Shown: positions 1 through 6,438 of the stretch, piece by piece
Layout: every line of letters begins with the position of its first letter
How positions within the stretch are numbered: the stretch's first letter is position 1
Assembly (NCBI GenBank): GCA_963767635.1
Contig: CAVYEM010000001.1
Location: forward strand, 1,550,001-1,614,000
Direction: 5' to 3'
DNA length: 64,000 nt
DNA from: CAVYEM01 sp963767635
GTDB taxonomy: Bacteria > Vulcanimicrobiota > Vulcanimicrobiia > Vulcanimicrobiales > Vulcanimicrobiaceae
Notes under the pieces: generated by a model
What the model saw: the letters and a program-made list of their open reading frames with translations, nothing else
What the model was told of the DNA's origin: nothing
Databases searched by the model: none
Translations under genes and position numbers: made by a program

Positions 1-17
1 CGGCGCAGCGCGCCGGC

Positions 18-545
18 TCAAAAATCCGCCAGCAGATCGTCCTTGGCGTGCAGATTGTACTCCGCCAAGTGCTTGAAGTGCGTTACCGACTCGTCCAACT
101 GCGCGGCGAGCTTTCTGGCCGCGCCAACGGCATCGTACGCCAGCGCCAGCTTGCCGCCGTACGCCGGATATTCCAGGCGCACGTGGAGCTTGCAGCGCGT
201 CGTTTTTCGCTCCAAGCGAAAATCCAATCGTCTGCGAAGCGAGTACGCGCCCACGAGCGATATCTGATGGTTGGTGATGAAATGCTCGACCTCGAACAAC
301 TGCTGCGTCTCTCCGGGAACGGCCCAACGCAGGAGTATCTCGCCTCCGACGCCGATGGGCGCGTGTGCATCGCTCGACTGCGCGCTGCGTACGAACGAAA
401 GCCACACCGGCCACTTGGGAACGGCGCAAAGCAACGAGAACGCGGTTTCTGCGGCCGCTTGAATGTCGGCGCAAGCGCTGAGCGAACGCGTTCCCGGACG
501 AACGCCGCCATCGACGGCATCGCGTAAAATGGCCATGGCGCTCAT
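18..545 (-). CDS. SRPBCC-like small hypothetical protein
   Basis: The protein has about 175 residues. Its middle part, with an AETAFSLL helix followed by a W-P-V-W turn, resembles the start of the SRPBCC/polyketide-cyclase fold, where a phosphoanhydride-free hydrophobic cavity binds small ligands. The alternating strands that follow and the C-terminal helix fit the same fold, but no catalytic motif is visible. The ATG at 545 is chosen because the conserved part begins about 25 residues later; a TTG at 593 would add 16 residues. The gene lies 12 nt or more downstream of an amidohydrolase on the same strand, so the two may be co-transcribed. Assignment to the fold is by pattern only. Confidence 0.5.
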   Translation of the reverse strand: MSAMAILRDAVDGGVRPGTRSLSACADIQAAAETAFSLLCAVPKWPVWLSFVRSAQSSDAHAPIGVGGEILLRWAVPGETQQLFEVEHFITNHQISLVGAYSLRRRLDFRLERKTTRCKLHVRLEYPAYGGKLALAYDAVGAARKLAAQLDESVTHFKHLAEYNLHAKDDLLADF

Positions 546-604
546 CGCTTCGGCATCACCGCACGCGCGGCCCTTTTCGCAGGATATGCACAAGCTGCGG
601 CGCG

Positions 605-1786
605 CTACTCAAAGCGTACGCCGCCGCTGCCCACGGCCGTCGCGAATGCAACGAGCGTTTGCACTCCGACGGGAAGCGCATCTTCGTCGAGGCGAAACTG
701 CGGACTGTGTCCGGGATAAACGGCTCCGGCTTTTTCGCTTCGCACGCCTAAACGCACGTGTACGCCCGGGACGCGTTGCGCGAAATACGCAAAATCTTCG
801 GCGCCCATGGTCGGCGGTGGGCTTTCGATGCGCAGCGGCGAGTTCGCCATCATGTATGTTTTGAAATTTTTCGCGAGCTGCACGTGATTGACGACGGGGG
901 GATATCCGTACATCACGTCAAGGCGTGCGCTGACGCCGTATGCGGCCGCGACGCCGTTCAGAATGCGCCGCACGCGCGCTTCCAAACCGTCGCGAATTTC
1001 CGGATCGTGGGCCCGCAGCGTTCCCGTCATTTTCACTTCATCAGCGATGACGTTGTTGCGATAGCCGCCGTTGATCGTACCTACCGTCACGACGACGCTT
1101 TTGAGCGGATCGGTCTCGCGCGCCGCGATATTCTGCAGCGCGAGCACGATGGCGGCCGACGCCGGGATCGCATCGGCGGCGGTATGCGGGTAGGCGCCGT
1201 GACCGCCGCGTCCTTGCACGGTAACGTGAAACTCGTCGGCGGACGCGTTGACCGGACCGGGCGTGATACCGATTTGGCCGGGCGCCAAACGCGGATCGAC
1301 GTGCAGCATGGCGATTGCTTCGACTTTCGGGTCCGCAAGAGCGCCCTCGTCGATCATTGGCTCCGCTCCGCCGGGGCCTTCTTCTGCGGGCTGAAACAAC
1401 AGCACGACGGTGCCGTGCAAATCTTCGCGATTGCGTTGAAGAACGCGAGCTGCGCCAAGCAGCATGGCCGTATGTGCGTCGTGGCCGCAGGCGTGCATTT
1501 TGCCGGAAATTTCCGACGTGAAGGGTTCGCCGGATTTTTCCGTTATCGGCAACGCATCCATATCGGCCCGCAGCGCGACGACGCGCCCGCGCTGTGCGCC
1601 TCGAATCACTCCGACGACGCCGGTCTTGGCCGCACGCCGATGCGCGATGCCCAGTTCGTCCAGTTCGCGCTCCACGAGCGCCTGCGTGTGAACTTCCTCG
1701 AACCCCAGCTCGGGATGGCGATGAATGGTTCGGCGCAGCTCGACCACGCGCGCTCGGATATCGTCCGTGAGTGCGATGACGCTCAT
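605..1786 (-). CDS. M20-family amidohydrolase (N-acyl amino acid hydrolase type)
   Basis: This 393-residue protein is a zinc-dependent M20 peptidase of the amidohydrolase/hippurate hydrolase group, which removes acyl groups from amino acids or related amides in the cytoplasm. The N-terminal RRTIHRHPELGFEE motif, the metal-binding ADMDALPITE, HACGHDAHTAM and EEGPGGAEPM motifs, and the C-terminal YPGHSPQF histidine are all present in the usual order. Length is normal for the family (380-400). A longer reading frame exists to 1843, but the ATG at 1786 fits the conserved start and clears the divergent gene at 1842. The substrate cannot be read from sequence. Confidence 0.93.
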   Translation of the reverse strand: MSVIALTDDIRARVVELRRTIHRHPELGFEEVHTQALVERELDELGIAHRRAAKTGVVGVIRGAQRGRVVALRADMDALPITEKSGEPFTSEISGKMHACGHDAHTAMLLGAARVLQRNREDLHGTVVLLFQPAEEGPGGAEPMIDEGALADPKVEAIAMLHVDPRLAPGQIGITPGPVNASADEFHVTVQGRGGHGAYPHTAADAIPASAAIVLALQNIAARETDPLKSVVVTVGTINGGYRNNVIADEVKMTGTLRAHDPEIRDGLEARVRRILNGVAAAYGVSARLDVMYGYPPVVNHVQLAKNFKTYMMANSPLRIESPPPTMGAEDFAYFAQRVPGVHVRLGVRSEKAGAVYPGHSPQFRLDEDALPVGVQTLVAFATAVGSGGVRFE

Positions 1787-1841
1787 GCCGCGCAGTTGGC
1801 GTGGCGGTGAAGCCCGCCCTTCCTGCGAATGGACCTGCACC

Positions 1842-2582
1842 ATGATCTCAGCAGACGCCGCGCTCGTTCAGCTGATCAACCGGACGGCGACCGCATACGT
1901 GCAAAATGCGCCGGCGTTCATCACGTACCGCGAGCGCACGCGCATTACCGCGCCGAGCTTGGGCCGCGCGCAAGAGATCAACCGCTTCGTTCAGGTGCGT
2001 CAAGCCGACGACTATGCCGTGATGCAAGACTTGCCGCAAGGCGCGCAGCGCACGGGCCAAGCGTTTCCGATCGTCCCGTACTTCGATCCGTTCACGCAAT
2101 TCAGCTTTTCGTGGTATGCGAACCTCAAGCGAGTGGACATTACGCTCAATCGCGGACCGGTAGGCGTTTGGCCGTTTCCCGAACCGGATCCGCAGGTGAA
2201 CGCCGTCGTGCCGTACTTGAGTTTTTGGACTCCGACTTACATGCCGGACTCGACGCAATCGCGCCTGCACGTGCGCATTGCTCCGACCCCGTCCTACGGA
2301 AACGGGTTTTACCCTTACGACGTAGTCGAAGATGAGCAAACTCAGCTTCCCTCGCATATCGAGATGCGAACGACCGACGATACGGAGGTGATCGCGTTCG
2401 ACTACCGCGTACTCGAAAATCATTGGGTGATCACGCGGGGAACGTTTACGTCGATGGAACACTTCGGCCCGATGACTTTTCAGGTGATCGCCGACACGAC
2501 GTATGAAGACATCGCGTTCCCGGCTGCGCCGCCCGATCCTCGCCTGGCCGGAACGCCCGCGCCGACCCCTACTGCGCCATAG
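1842..2582 (+). CDS. Hypothetical protein
   Basis: A 246-residue protein that I do not recognise. It has no signal peptide or membrane segment. It is rich in aromatic residues and proline, with a beta-rich look in the centre (VWPFPEP, SFWTPTYMP, DDTEVIAFDYRVLENHW) and a Pro/Thr-rich tail. The ATG at 1842 was preferred to the in-frame start at 1725, because the latter would run 62 nt into the divergently transcribed amidohydrolase. Its 3' end overlaps the convergent gene at 2569 by 14 nt. The position between divergent and convergent neighbours means it is transcribed alone from the short region after 1786. Confidence 0.6.
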   Translation: MISADAALVQLINRTATAYVQNAPAFITYRERTRITAPSLGRAQEINRFVQVRQADDYAVMQDLPQGAQRTGQAFPIVPYFDPFTQFSFSWYANLKRVDITLNRGPVGVWPFPEPDPQVNAVVPYLSFWTPTYMPDSTQSRLHVRIAPTPSYGNGFYPYDVVEDEQTQLPSHIEMRTTDDTEVIAFDYRVLENHWVITRGTFTSMEHFGPMTFQVIADTTYEDIAFPAAPPDPRLAGTPAPTPTAP

Positions 2583-3285
2583 TTTGATACATCTTGGGAC
2601 ACAGCAGCGTGTCTTCCGGTTTGTCGGCAACGTAGTCGATTAGATCTTCGTTCGCATTCAACGTCACGGTGGAGGGCCAAGAACCCCTACCGACGTAGCG
2701 TAATATTTTTGCCGGCACGCGAATATAGTGAAAGCCTGCGTGCGAGTCCGTCAAGCGAACGGCAACGACGGCGGGATAGTGCTGCGCTAAGGTCGGATTG
2801 AGAAAAATCGAAGCATAATAGCCGTCTTCGTCGTTTTCGGTGACGATGGCCGCATCGAGCGGGTCGCTCACCTGCGCGTTGCACGCCGTCGAGGCGTCGA
2901 ACGCGACGACCGTCGGCGAGACGTAAGAAAATGCGAACGGTGCGGTACCCATGACGAGCGCCGGCACCATATTTTGGGGCCGTCCCTGCTCCATGGAGAC
3001 GCCGAGTACGCGATTGTGATCGCTGATCACGCCGAAGTATTTGATCGCGCCGCAGTTTGCATGAGCCAGCTTCATGTCGAGGGTCGCGCGGTACGTGCCC
3101 CACGGGATGTCGAATTCGACGACCGCTTCGTTTCCGTTTTCTCGCACGACGTGGAATGTCTGATCGAGCGTGTCGCGGTTGATGCGATCGCTCACGACCA
3201 CGTGCAGCGCGAGCTGGGACTCCGGCTTTAAGCGAAGCGCCGCATTACAGAGCGCTGCGTGCAAGACGATGTGCGAGAGTGCCAT
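2569..3285 (-). CDS. Hypothetical protein
   Basis: A 238-residue cytosolic protein without a recognisable family. The first 100 residues look like a beta-sandwich (LALHVVVSD, EAVVEFDIPWGTYRATLDM, YFGVISDHNRVLGVSM), and the second half again alternates strands (YYASIFLNP, YPAVVAVRLTD). There are two Cys pairs far apart but no metal motif. It converges with the preceding plus-strand hypothetical gene and overlaps it by 14 nt. Its start at 3285 lies 56 nt from the divergent gene at 3342. Codon use looks like that of neighbours, which supports a real gene. Confidence 0.6.
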   Translation of the reverse strand: MALSHIVLHAALCNAALRLKPESQLALHVVVSDRINRDTLDQTFHVVRENGNEAVVEFDIPWGTYRATLDMKLAHANCGAIKYFGVISDHNRVLGVSMEQGRPQNMVPALVMGTAPFAFSYVSPTVVAFDASTACNAQVSDPLDAAIVTENDEDGYYASIFLNPTLAQHYPAVVAVRLTDSHAGFHYIRVPAKILRYVGRGSWPSTVTLNANEDLIDYVADKPEDTLLCPKMYQTMAQ

Positions 3286-3341
3286 GGCGTTCAGCTTCCA
3301 CGGCCGCGAGGAAGGCCCTCGGCGGCACGGAATCGAGCCCT

Positions 3342-3575
3342 ATGACCGACGCACAACGGCTCGCCAAGGCGCTCAACGCCCTCACGAAAAATCCCCAGTT
3401 TTCTTACACCAAAGCTCGCGCAACCGCAAGAGCGGAGCCGGGCGTCGATTGGAACGCCACAAAACGGCTCAACGCCGACTTCAATCCGGAGGTCGAAGAG
3501 TGCGAATCGTTCGTCATGCGCGACGGCAGCGTATGCGAGTGGCAGCCCGGTCAGTACCGCTATGCAGCCAAGTGA
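3342..3575 (+). CDS. Small hypothetical protein
   Basis: A 77-residue protein of unknown function, with an N-terminal helix (AQRLAKALNAL), a basic middle and an acidic, Cys-containing C-terminal half (EVEECESFVMRDGSVCEW). The ATG at 3342 sits after the divergent start region; a longer in-frame start at 3279 would overlap the opposite gene. It overlaps the following acetyltransferase gene by 14 nt, which suggests translational coupling and perhaps a shared role. No homologous family is recognised. Confidence 0.45.
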   Translation: MTDAQRLAKALNALTKNPQFSYTKARATARAEPGVDWNATKRLNADFNPEVEECESFVMRDGSVCEWQPGQYRYAAK

Positions 3576-4155
3576 GGGATATACCGACGTTGCCCGCGGC
3601 AAGATCGCCAACGTCGTGACTTGTCTGGAAATGCTGGAGCGGCCGGCGTCCCGTGCAGAGGCCGCGCACCCGGACTGCATGCTCGAACGAATCGCCGAAC
3701 CGGACGTGGATTGGTATCGCGCGCTTTTTCGGAGCGTCGGTGAACCGTACTTGTGGTTTTCGCGCCTCACGTTAACCGACGAACAGTTGGACCGCGCCAT
3801 TCGTGACCCGCTCGACGAAATCTATGCCGTTCGCTGCGAGGGCAGCGACGGCGGGCTGCTCGAGCTCGATTTTCGCGTGCGGGGCGAATGCGAGCTGCTG
3901 TATTTCGGCCTCACGCAGCCGCTAGTCGGCAAAGGCGTGGGTCGATGGTTGATGAACCGCGCGATCGAACTGGCTTGGTCGCGTCCCATCACGCGCTTTT
4001 GGGTACACACGTGCACGCTCGATCATCCCGGCGTCCTAGAGTTCTATCAACGCTCCGGTTTTCGCGCGTTCAAGCGACAAATCGAGATCGCCGACGATCC
4101 GCGGCTTACGGGCGTGCTTGCGCGCAGCACGGCGCCGCACGTTCCCATCGTGTGA
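3562..4155 (+). CDS. GNAT-family N-acetyltransferase
   Basis: A 197-residue GCN5-related N-acetyltransferase, expected to transfer an acetyl group from acetyl-CoA to an amine of a small molecule or protein. The acetyl-CoA-binding motif A is visible as LTQPLVGKGVGRWLMNRAIE, preceded by the strand ECELLYFG and followed by the typical motif B segment HPGVLEFYQRSGF. About 50 extra residues precede the domain. Its start overlaps the small gene upstream by 14 nt. The substrate is unknown. Downstream lies the tRNA cluster on the other strand. Confidence 0.85.
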   Translation: MQPSEGYTDVARGKIANVVTCLEMLERPASRAEAAHPDCMLERIAEPDVDWYRALFRSVGEPYLWFSRLTLTDEQLDRAIRDPLDEIYAVRCEGSDGGLLELDFRVRGECELLYFGLTQPLVGKGVGRWLMNRAIELAWSRPITRFWVHTCTLDHPGVLEFYQRSGFRAFKRQIEIADDPRLTGVLARSTAPHVPIV

Positions 4156-4181
4156 GGCAGCAGTTTCGCGCGCGGAAACAT

Positions 4182-4255
4182 ACAACTTCGGAGAGGGAGA
4201 GATTCGAACTCTGCAGACGCAGATGCCGGGCGCTTCGCGCCCGAGCATCCGCGAC
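4182..4255 (-). repeat. tRNA-Ser 3'-half remnant in a 31-bp direct repeat
   Basis: Positions 4182-4212 repeat 4330-4360 exactly (31 bp) and carry the acceptor 3' strand and T-arm of a class II tRNA-Ser read on the minus strand. No 5' acceptor, D-arm or sensible anticodon loop follows; the hairpin that could be the anticodon arm lacks the U33-type loop. A 14-bp inverted copy of the tRNA-Ser variable-arm region (4361-4374) is at 4266-4279. The segment therefore looks like a leftover of duplication or integration at the tRNA-Ser(CGA) gene rather than a working tRNA. Confidence 0.6.
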
Positions 4256-4304
4256 GTTGAACTTGTGATGAGCGTCTCGTGTGTGAACGCCTGCATGGAA
4301 ACGA

Positions 4305-4328
4305 GAGAGCCTGCAAATGCAGGCTCTC
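4305..4328 (-). terminator. Terminator-like hairpin after tRNA-Ser(CGA)
   Basis: An 11-bp perfect stem (GAGAGCCTGCA pairing with TGCAGGCTCTC) with a very short loop lies 9 nt past the tRNA-Ser(CGA) 3' end on the minus strand. The following residues (GTTTCC) form only a short U-tract, so it may end transcription or serve as a processing signal. Confidence 0.5.
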
Positions 4329-4336
4329 GACAACTT

Positions 4337-4424
4337 CGGAGAGGGAGAGATTCGAACTCTCGAGACGCTCATCACGTCTGCCCGCTTTCGAGGCGGGTGC
4401 CTTCAACCACTCGACCACCTCTCC
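4337..4424 (-). tRNA. tRNA-Ser(CGA)
   Basis: An 88-nt class II tRNA with a seven-pair acceptor stem (GGAGAGG/CCTCTCC), discriminator G, a long variable arm and a T-arm with GTTCGAAT. The anticodon loop CTCGAAA sits on the stem CCCGC/GCGGG and gives anticodon CGA, reading UCG. The CCA end is not encoded. Confidence 0.93.
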
Positions 4425-4480
4425 GCGATCGTTGACAAAGGAGCGCAGATTCGTCGCGCCAGGGGGAATCCTTTTTGACT

Positions 4481-4858
4481 TTACCGGCGCTTTCGAAAAA
4501 ACGCCTGCAGCTGCGCGGCGGCTTCGCGTTCCAACACGCCGGACGTCACATCCACGCGATGGTTCAGGGACGGATGACGCACCAAGTCTATCACGCTTCC
4601 CGCGGCCCCGCCTTTGGGATCAGGACATCCGTACACGAGGCGTTTGATGCGAGCCGCAACCAGCGCGCCGGCGCACATCGCGCACGGTTCTTTTGTAACG
4701 TAGAGCGTTGCGTCGGCAAGGCGCCACGCATTCAGCGCAGCCGCTGCGCGTTGAAGCGCAAGCATTTCAGCATGCGCAGTTGCATCGGGACGGCTTTCCT
4801 TTTCGTTCTTGGCTTCAATGAGCAAGACGCCGCTGACAAGCACTGCGCCGATCGGCAC
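4481..4858 (-). CDS. tadA: tRNA-specific adenosine-34 deaminase TadA (start uncertain)
   Basis: TadA deaminates A34 to inosine in tRNA-Arg(ACG), a tRNA that is encoded 0.7 kb away. The zinc site is complete: the H-A-E of TAHAEMLALQRA and the P-C-A-M-C of EPCAMCAGAL. The boundary given uses the GTG within DVPIGAVLV, but this would remove the first helix. The frame continues upstream with a typical TadA N-terminus (ERYIRRALELAAQAQAAG) to about 4915-4930 without ATG, GTG or TTG before it runs into the tRNA-Arg(CCG) gene. The true start is therefore non-canonical or lost to a sequence error. The catalytic identity is secure. Confidence 0.9.
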   Translation of the reverse strand: MPIGAVLVSGVLLIEAKNEKESRPDATAHAEMLALQRAAAALNAWRLADATLYVTKEPCAMCAGALVAARIKRLVYGCPDPKGGAAGSVIDLVRHPSLNHRVDVTSGVLEREAAAQLQAFFRKRR

Positions 4859-4952
4859 GTCGCCGGCGGCCTGCGCCTGGGCTGCTAGTTCGAGCGCTCG
4901 GCGTATGTAACGTTCGTCTTCGGAAGCCGTCGTCGAATCGTCGGAGCAGTGG

Positions 4953-5026
4953 CGCGGTCGAAGGGATTCGAACCCCCGGCCTCTTCCTTCGGAGGGAAGC
5001 GCTCTATCCAGCTGAGCTACGACCGC
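4953..5026 (-). tRNA. tRNA-Arg(CCG)
   Basis: A 74-nt cloverleaf with acceptor GCGGTCG/CGACCGC, discriminator G, D-arm TAGCTCAGCTGGATAGAGC, anticodon stem CTTCC/GGAAG with loop CTCCGAA (anticodon CCG, reads CGG) and T-arm GGGGGTTCGAATCCC. CCA is not encoded. It begins 10 nt after the stop of the small gene upstream and is probably co-transcribed with it. Confidence 0.94.
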
Positions 5027-5035
5027 ACGCCGGGA

Positions 5036-5272
5036 TCAGCGCTGGCCTTCGGAAGGATTACCGGCGCTCGGGATATGTTTGAAGAGGTCGAGTTTGTGGT
5101 CGACCAGTCCTCTGTAAAACTTCCGTACGCAATCGGGATGCCCGAAGAAATACGTGCGCGCATACGCCAGATCGTCGCCGGAGCTGTCCGGAACGTAATG
5201 CGAGATTTCGATTTCTTCCATCTGGTTGCGGTCCACCGGGTGCGGACAGAAATCGCAGGGGATGGTTGACAT
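5036..5272 (-). CDS. Small Cys-containing hypothetical protein
   Basis: A 78-residue protein beginning MSTIPCDFCPHPV, with a C-x-x-C pair near the N-terminus and HPDC about residue 46. Together these could form one zinc site, similar to treble-clef or DUF-type small zinc proteins, though no family is recognised. It contains an E-rich segment (QMEEIEIS) and a hydrophilic C-terminus. It stands directly upstream of tRNA-Arg(CCG). The 127 nt between it and tRNA-Met hold no visible gene. It could also be a spurious frame, but the Cys spacing speaks for a real protein. Confidence 0.5.
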   Translation of the reverse strand: MSTIPCDFCPHPVDRNQMEEIEISHYVPDSSGDDLAYARTYFFGHPDCVRKFYRGLVDHKLDLFKHIPSAGNPSEGQR

Positions 5273-5399
5273 GGTCGTGCTCCCGTTGCCCCGTCGGGGC
5301 CAGCCTCAATCCTACCGGACCCGCAGCACCTCCTTCATGGTTGCACTGCTCGCCCTATGCAACGGCTTCGAACCGAATCGATCCGAAGCCGGAATGTGG

Positions 5400-5471
5400 T
5401 GACTCGGGTAGGATTCGAACCTACGGCCTAGGGCTTATGAGTCCCCCGCTCTACCGCTGAGCTACCGAGCC
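5400..5471 (-). tRNA. tRNA-Met(CAT)
   Basis: A 72-nt tRNA with acceptor GGCTCGG/CCGAGTC (one G-U pair), discriminator A, D-arm GCTCAGCGGTAGAGC, anticodon loop CTCATAA (anticodon CAT) and T-arm GTAGGTTCGAATCCTAC. The paired first acceptor base argues against initiator tRNA. It is most likely elongator Met, although a lysidine-modified Ile-CAT tRNA cannot be fully excluded. Confidence 0.88.
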
Positions 5472-5495
5472 GTTTTACCGCTGCGGTGACGCTTC

Positions 5496-5501
5496 ACTGT
5501 A
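5496..5501 (-). promoter_or_regulatory. Extended -10 candidate for tRNA-Met
   Basis: TACAGT preceded by TGC forms an extended -10 element 24 nt before the tRNA-Met 5' end on the minus strand. No clear -35 box is seen. Confidence 0.4.
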
Positions 5502-5550
5502 GCAAACACGGGCGCAGCGTTTCAAGCGCTCAACCCTCCTCTACAAAACA

Positions 5551-5585
5551 GCGAACGAGAGTCGCTGGAGGCGCTCTCGTTCGTT
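5551..5585 (-). terminator. Terminator after tRNA-Arg(ACG)
   Basis: A strong hairpin with a 10-bp outer stem (CGAACGAGAG/CTCTCGTTCG) and further inner pairing lies just past the 3' end of tRNA-Arg(ACG). On the minus strand it is followed by CTGTTTTG, consistent with an intrinsic terminator. Confidence 0.65.
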
Positions 5586-5592
5586 AGATGGC

Positions 5593-5665
5593 GCGGTCGG
5601 AGGGACTCGAACCCCCAACCTACAAGTTCGTAGCCTGTTGCTCTATCCAATTGAGCTACGACCGC
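5593..5665 (-). tRNA. tRNA-Arg(ACG)
   Basis: A 73-nt cloverleaf with acceptor GCGGTCG/CGACCGC, discriminator G, and anticodon stem ACAGG/CTTGT with loop CTACGAA. The anticodon ACG reads CGU directly and needs TadA-made inosine for CGC and CGA. The T-arm is GGGGGTTCGAGTCCC. CCA is not encoded. Confidence 0.94.
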
Positions 5666-5667
5666 AC

Positions 5668-5697
5668 AGCCGCGAAGGGTACGTCGCGGCTTTTTTA
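5668..5697 (+). terminator. Plus-oriented terminator-like hairpin
   Basis: An 8-bp stem (AGCCGCGA/TCGCGGCT) with an 8-nt loop is followed on the plus strand by a run of six Ts. No plus-strand gene ends here, and all neighbouring genes are minus, so it may stop antisense transcription or act as a processing hairpin between the two tRNAs. Confidence 0.35.
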
Positions 5698-5763
5698 TTC
5701 CCTTTATTCGAGCACTGACGATGAACTGGGGATTCAACGGGACGCTGCACGCGTAACCGGTGG

Positions 5764-5851
5764 CGGAGAGGGAGGGATTCGAACCCTCGGACGGTTTTTG
5801 ACCGTCGGTCATTTAGCAAACGACTGGTTTCAGCCACTCACCCACCTCTCC
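5764..5851 (-). tRNA. tRNA-Ser(GCT)
   Basis: An 88-nt class II tRNA with acceptor GGAGAGG/CCTCTCC, discriminator G, anticodon stem GTCGT/ATGAC with loop TTGCTAA (anticodon GCT, reads AGC/AGU), a long variable arm and T-arm GAGGGTTCGAATCCCTC. Its first 22 nt overlap the 3' end of the DoxX-like gene on the same strand. Confidence 0.94.
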
Positions 5852-6438
5852 ACGGCCGGGCTGATGCGTCGAGCACTATACCACGCCGCGCGCATATGTA
5901 CCTCGCTTGAAGGCGGTCGAGTGGGCGGCTCTTCCACGACTTCGGGCACGATAACCGGCCCTGTGCGAACGGGGCGCCGGTACAGCATGGAATCGACTCC
6001 CGCCAAACGCCCGGCCGGGACGACGAGCATCAAAAACGAGAGCACGAACGCGGCCGCATCGAGCGATCCGATCGTCGTCCACGACTTAAACTCACCCTGC
6101 GCGGCCATGTAATTGAGCGCCAAGAAGCAGCCGACGAGACCGCCGAAACGCGTGAATATTCCCAGCAACAGGCTGCACCCCACCAATACCTCGCCGAGCC
6201 GCACGAGTTCAGCAAAGAGCGTAATGTTCGGAATGACGGTGCCCACCAAAAAGTTGTGATAAAACCCGGTTTGCGATTGTGCGGCCTTGCTTACCAGCAT
6301 CGGCATGAAGCCGCTCGGTGGCATGAACGACGCGCCGTTCAAGAATTTCGGAACTCCGTGCGTCAGCCAAAATGCTCCCGCGTAGAGCCGTAAAACGGTG
6401 AACCAGCCGGCATACGTCCAGTGTGAGGCCATTCTCAT
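5830..6438 (-). CDS. DoxX-family membrane protein
   Basis: A 202-residue integral membrane protein of the DoxX/DoxD-like superfamily, which often associates with redox or stress functions; the exact role is open. The N-terminus (VLRLYAGAFWLTHGVPKFL) is typical, followed by helices around LAELVRLGEVLVGCSLLLGI, GGLVGCFLALNYM and AAFVLSFLMLVV. About 45 hydrophilic residues follow the last helix, longer than usual. The stop lies 22 nt inside tRNA-Ser(GCT), so the tail may be run-on sequence. The start overlaps the stop of the glycosyltransferase upstream by 4 nt (ATGA), indicating translational coupling. Confidence 0.85.
   Translation of the reverse strand: MRMASHWTYAGWFTVLRLYAGAFWLTHGVPKFLNGASFMPPSGFMPMLVSKAAQSQTGFYHNFLVGTVIPNITLFAELVRLGEVLVGCSLLLGIFTRFGGLVGCFLALNYMAAQGEFKSWTTIGSLDAAAFVLSFLMLVVPAGRLAGVDSMLYRRPVRTGPVIVPEVVEEPPTRPPSSEVHMRAAWYSARRISPAVERWVSG
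5875..5883 (-). promoter_or_regulatory. Extended -10 for tRNA-Ser(GCT)
   Basis: TGGTATAGT on the minus strand is an extended -10 element 24 nt upstream of the tRNA-Ser(GCT) 5' end. It lies inside the last codons of the DoxX-like gene. No convincing -35 box is present. Confidence 0.45.

Noticed and set aside
758..1810. Long plus-strand open frame of 350 codons
   Set aside because: It is the shadow of the M20 amidohydrolase gene and has no recognisable domain.
4187..4290. A sixth tRNA gene
   Set aside because: Only the 3' half matches tRNA-Ser; no 5' acceptor strand, D-arm or valid anticodon loop can be formed.
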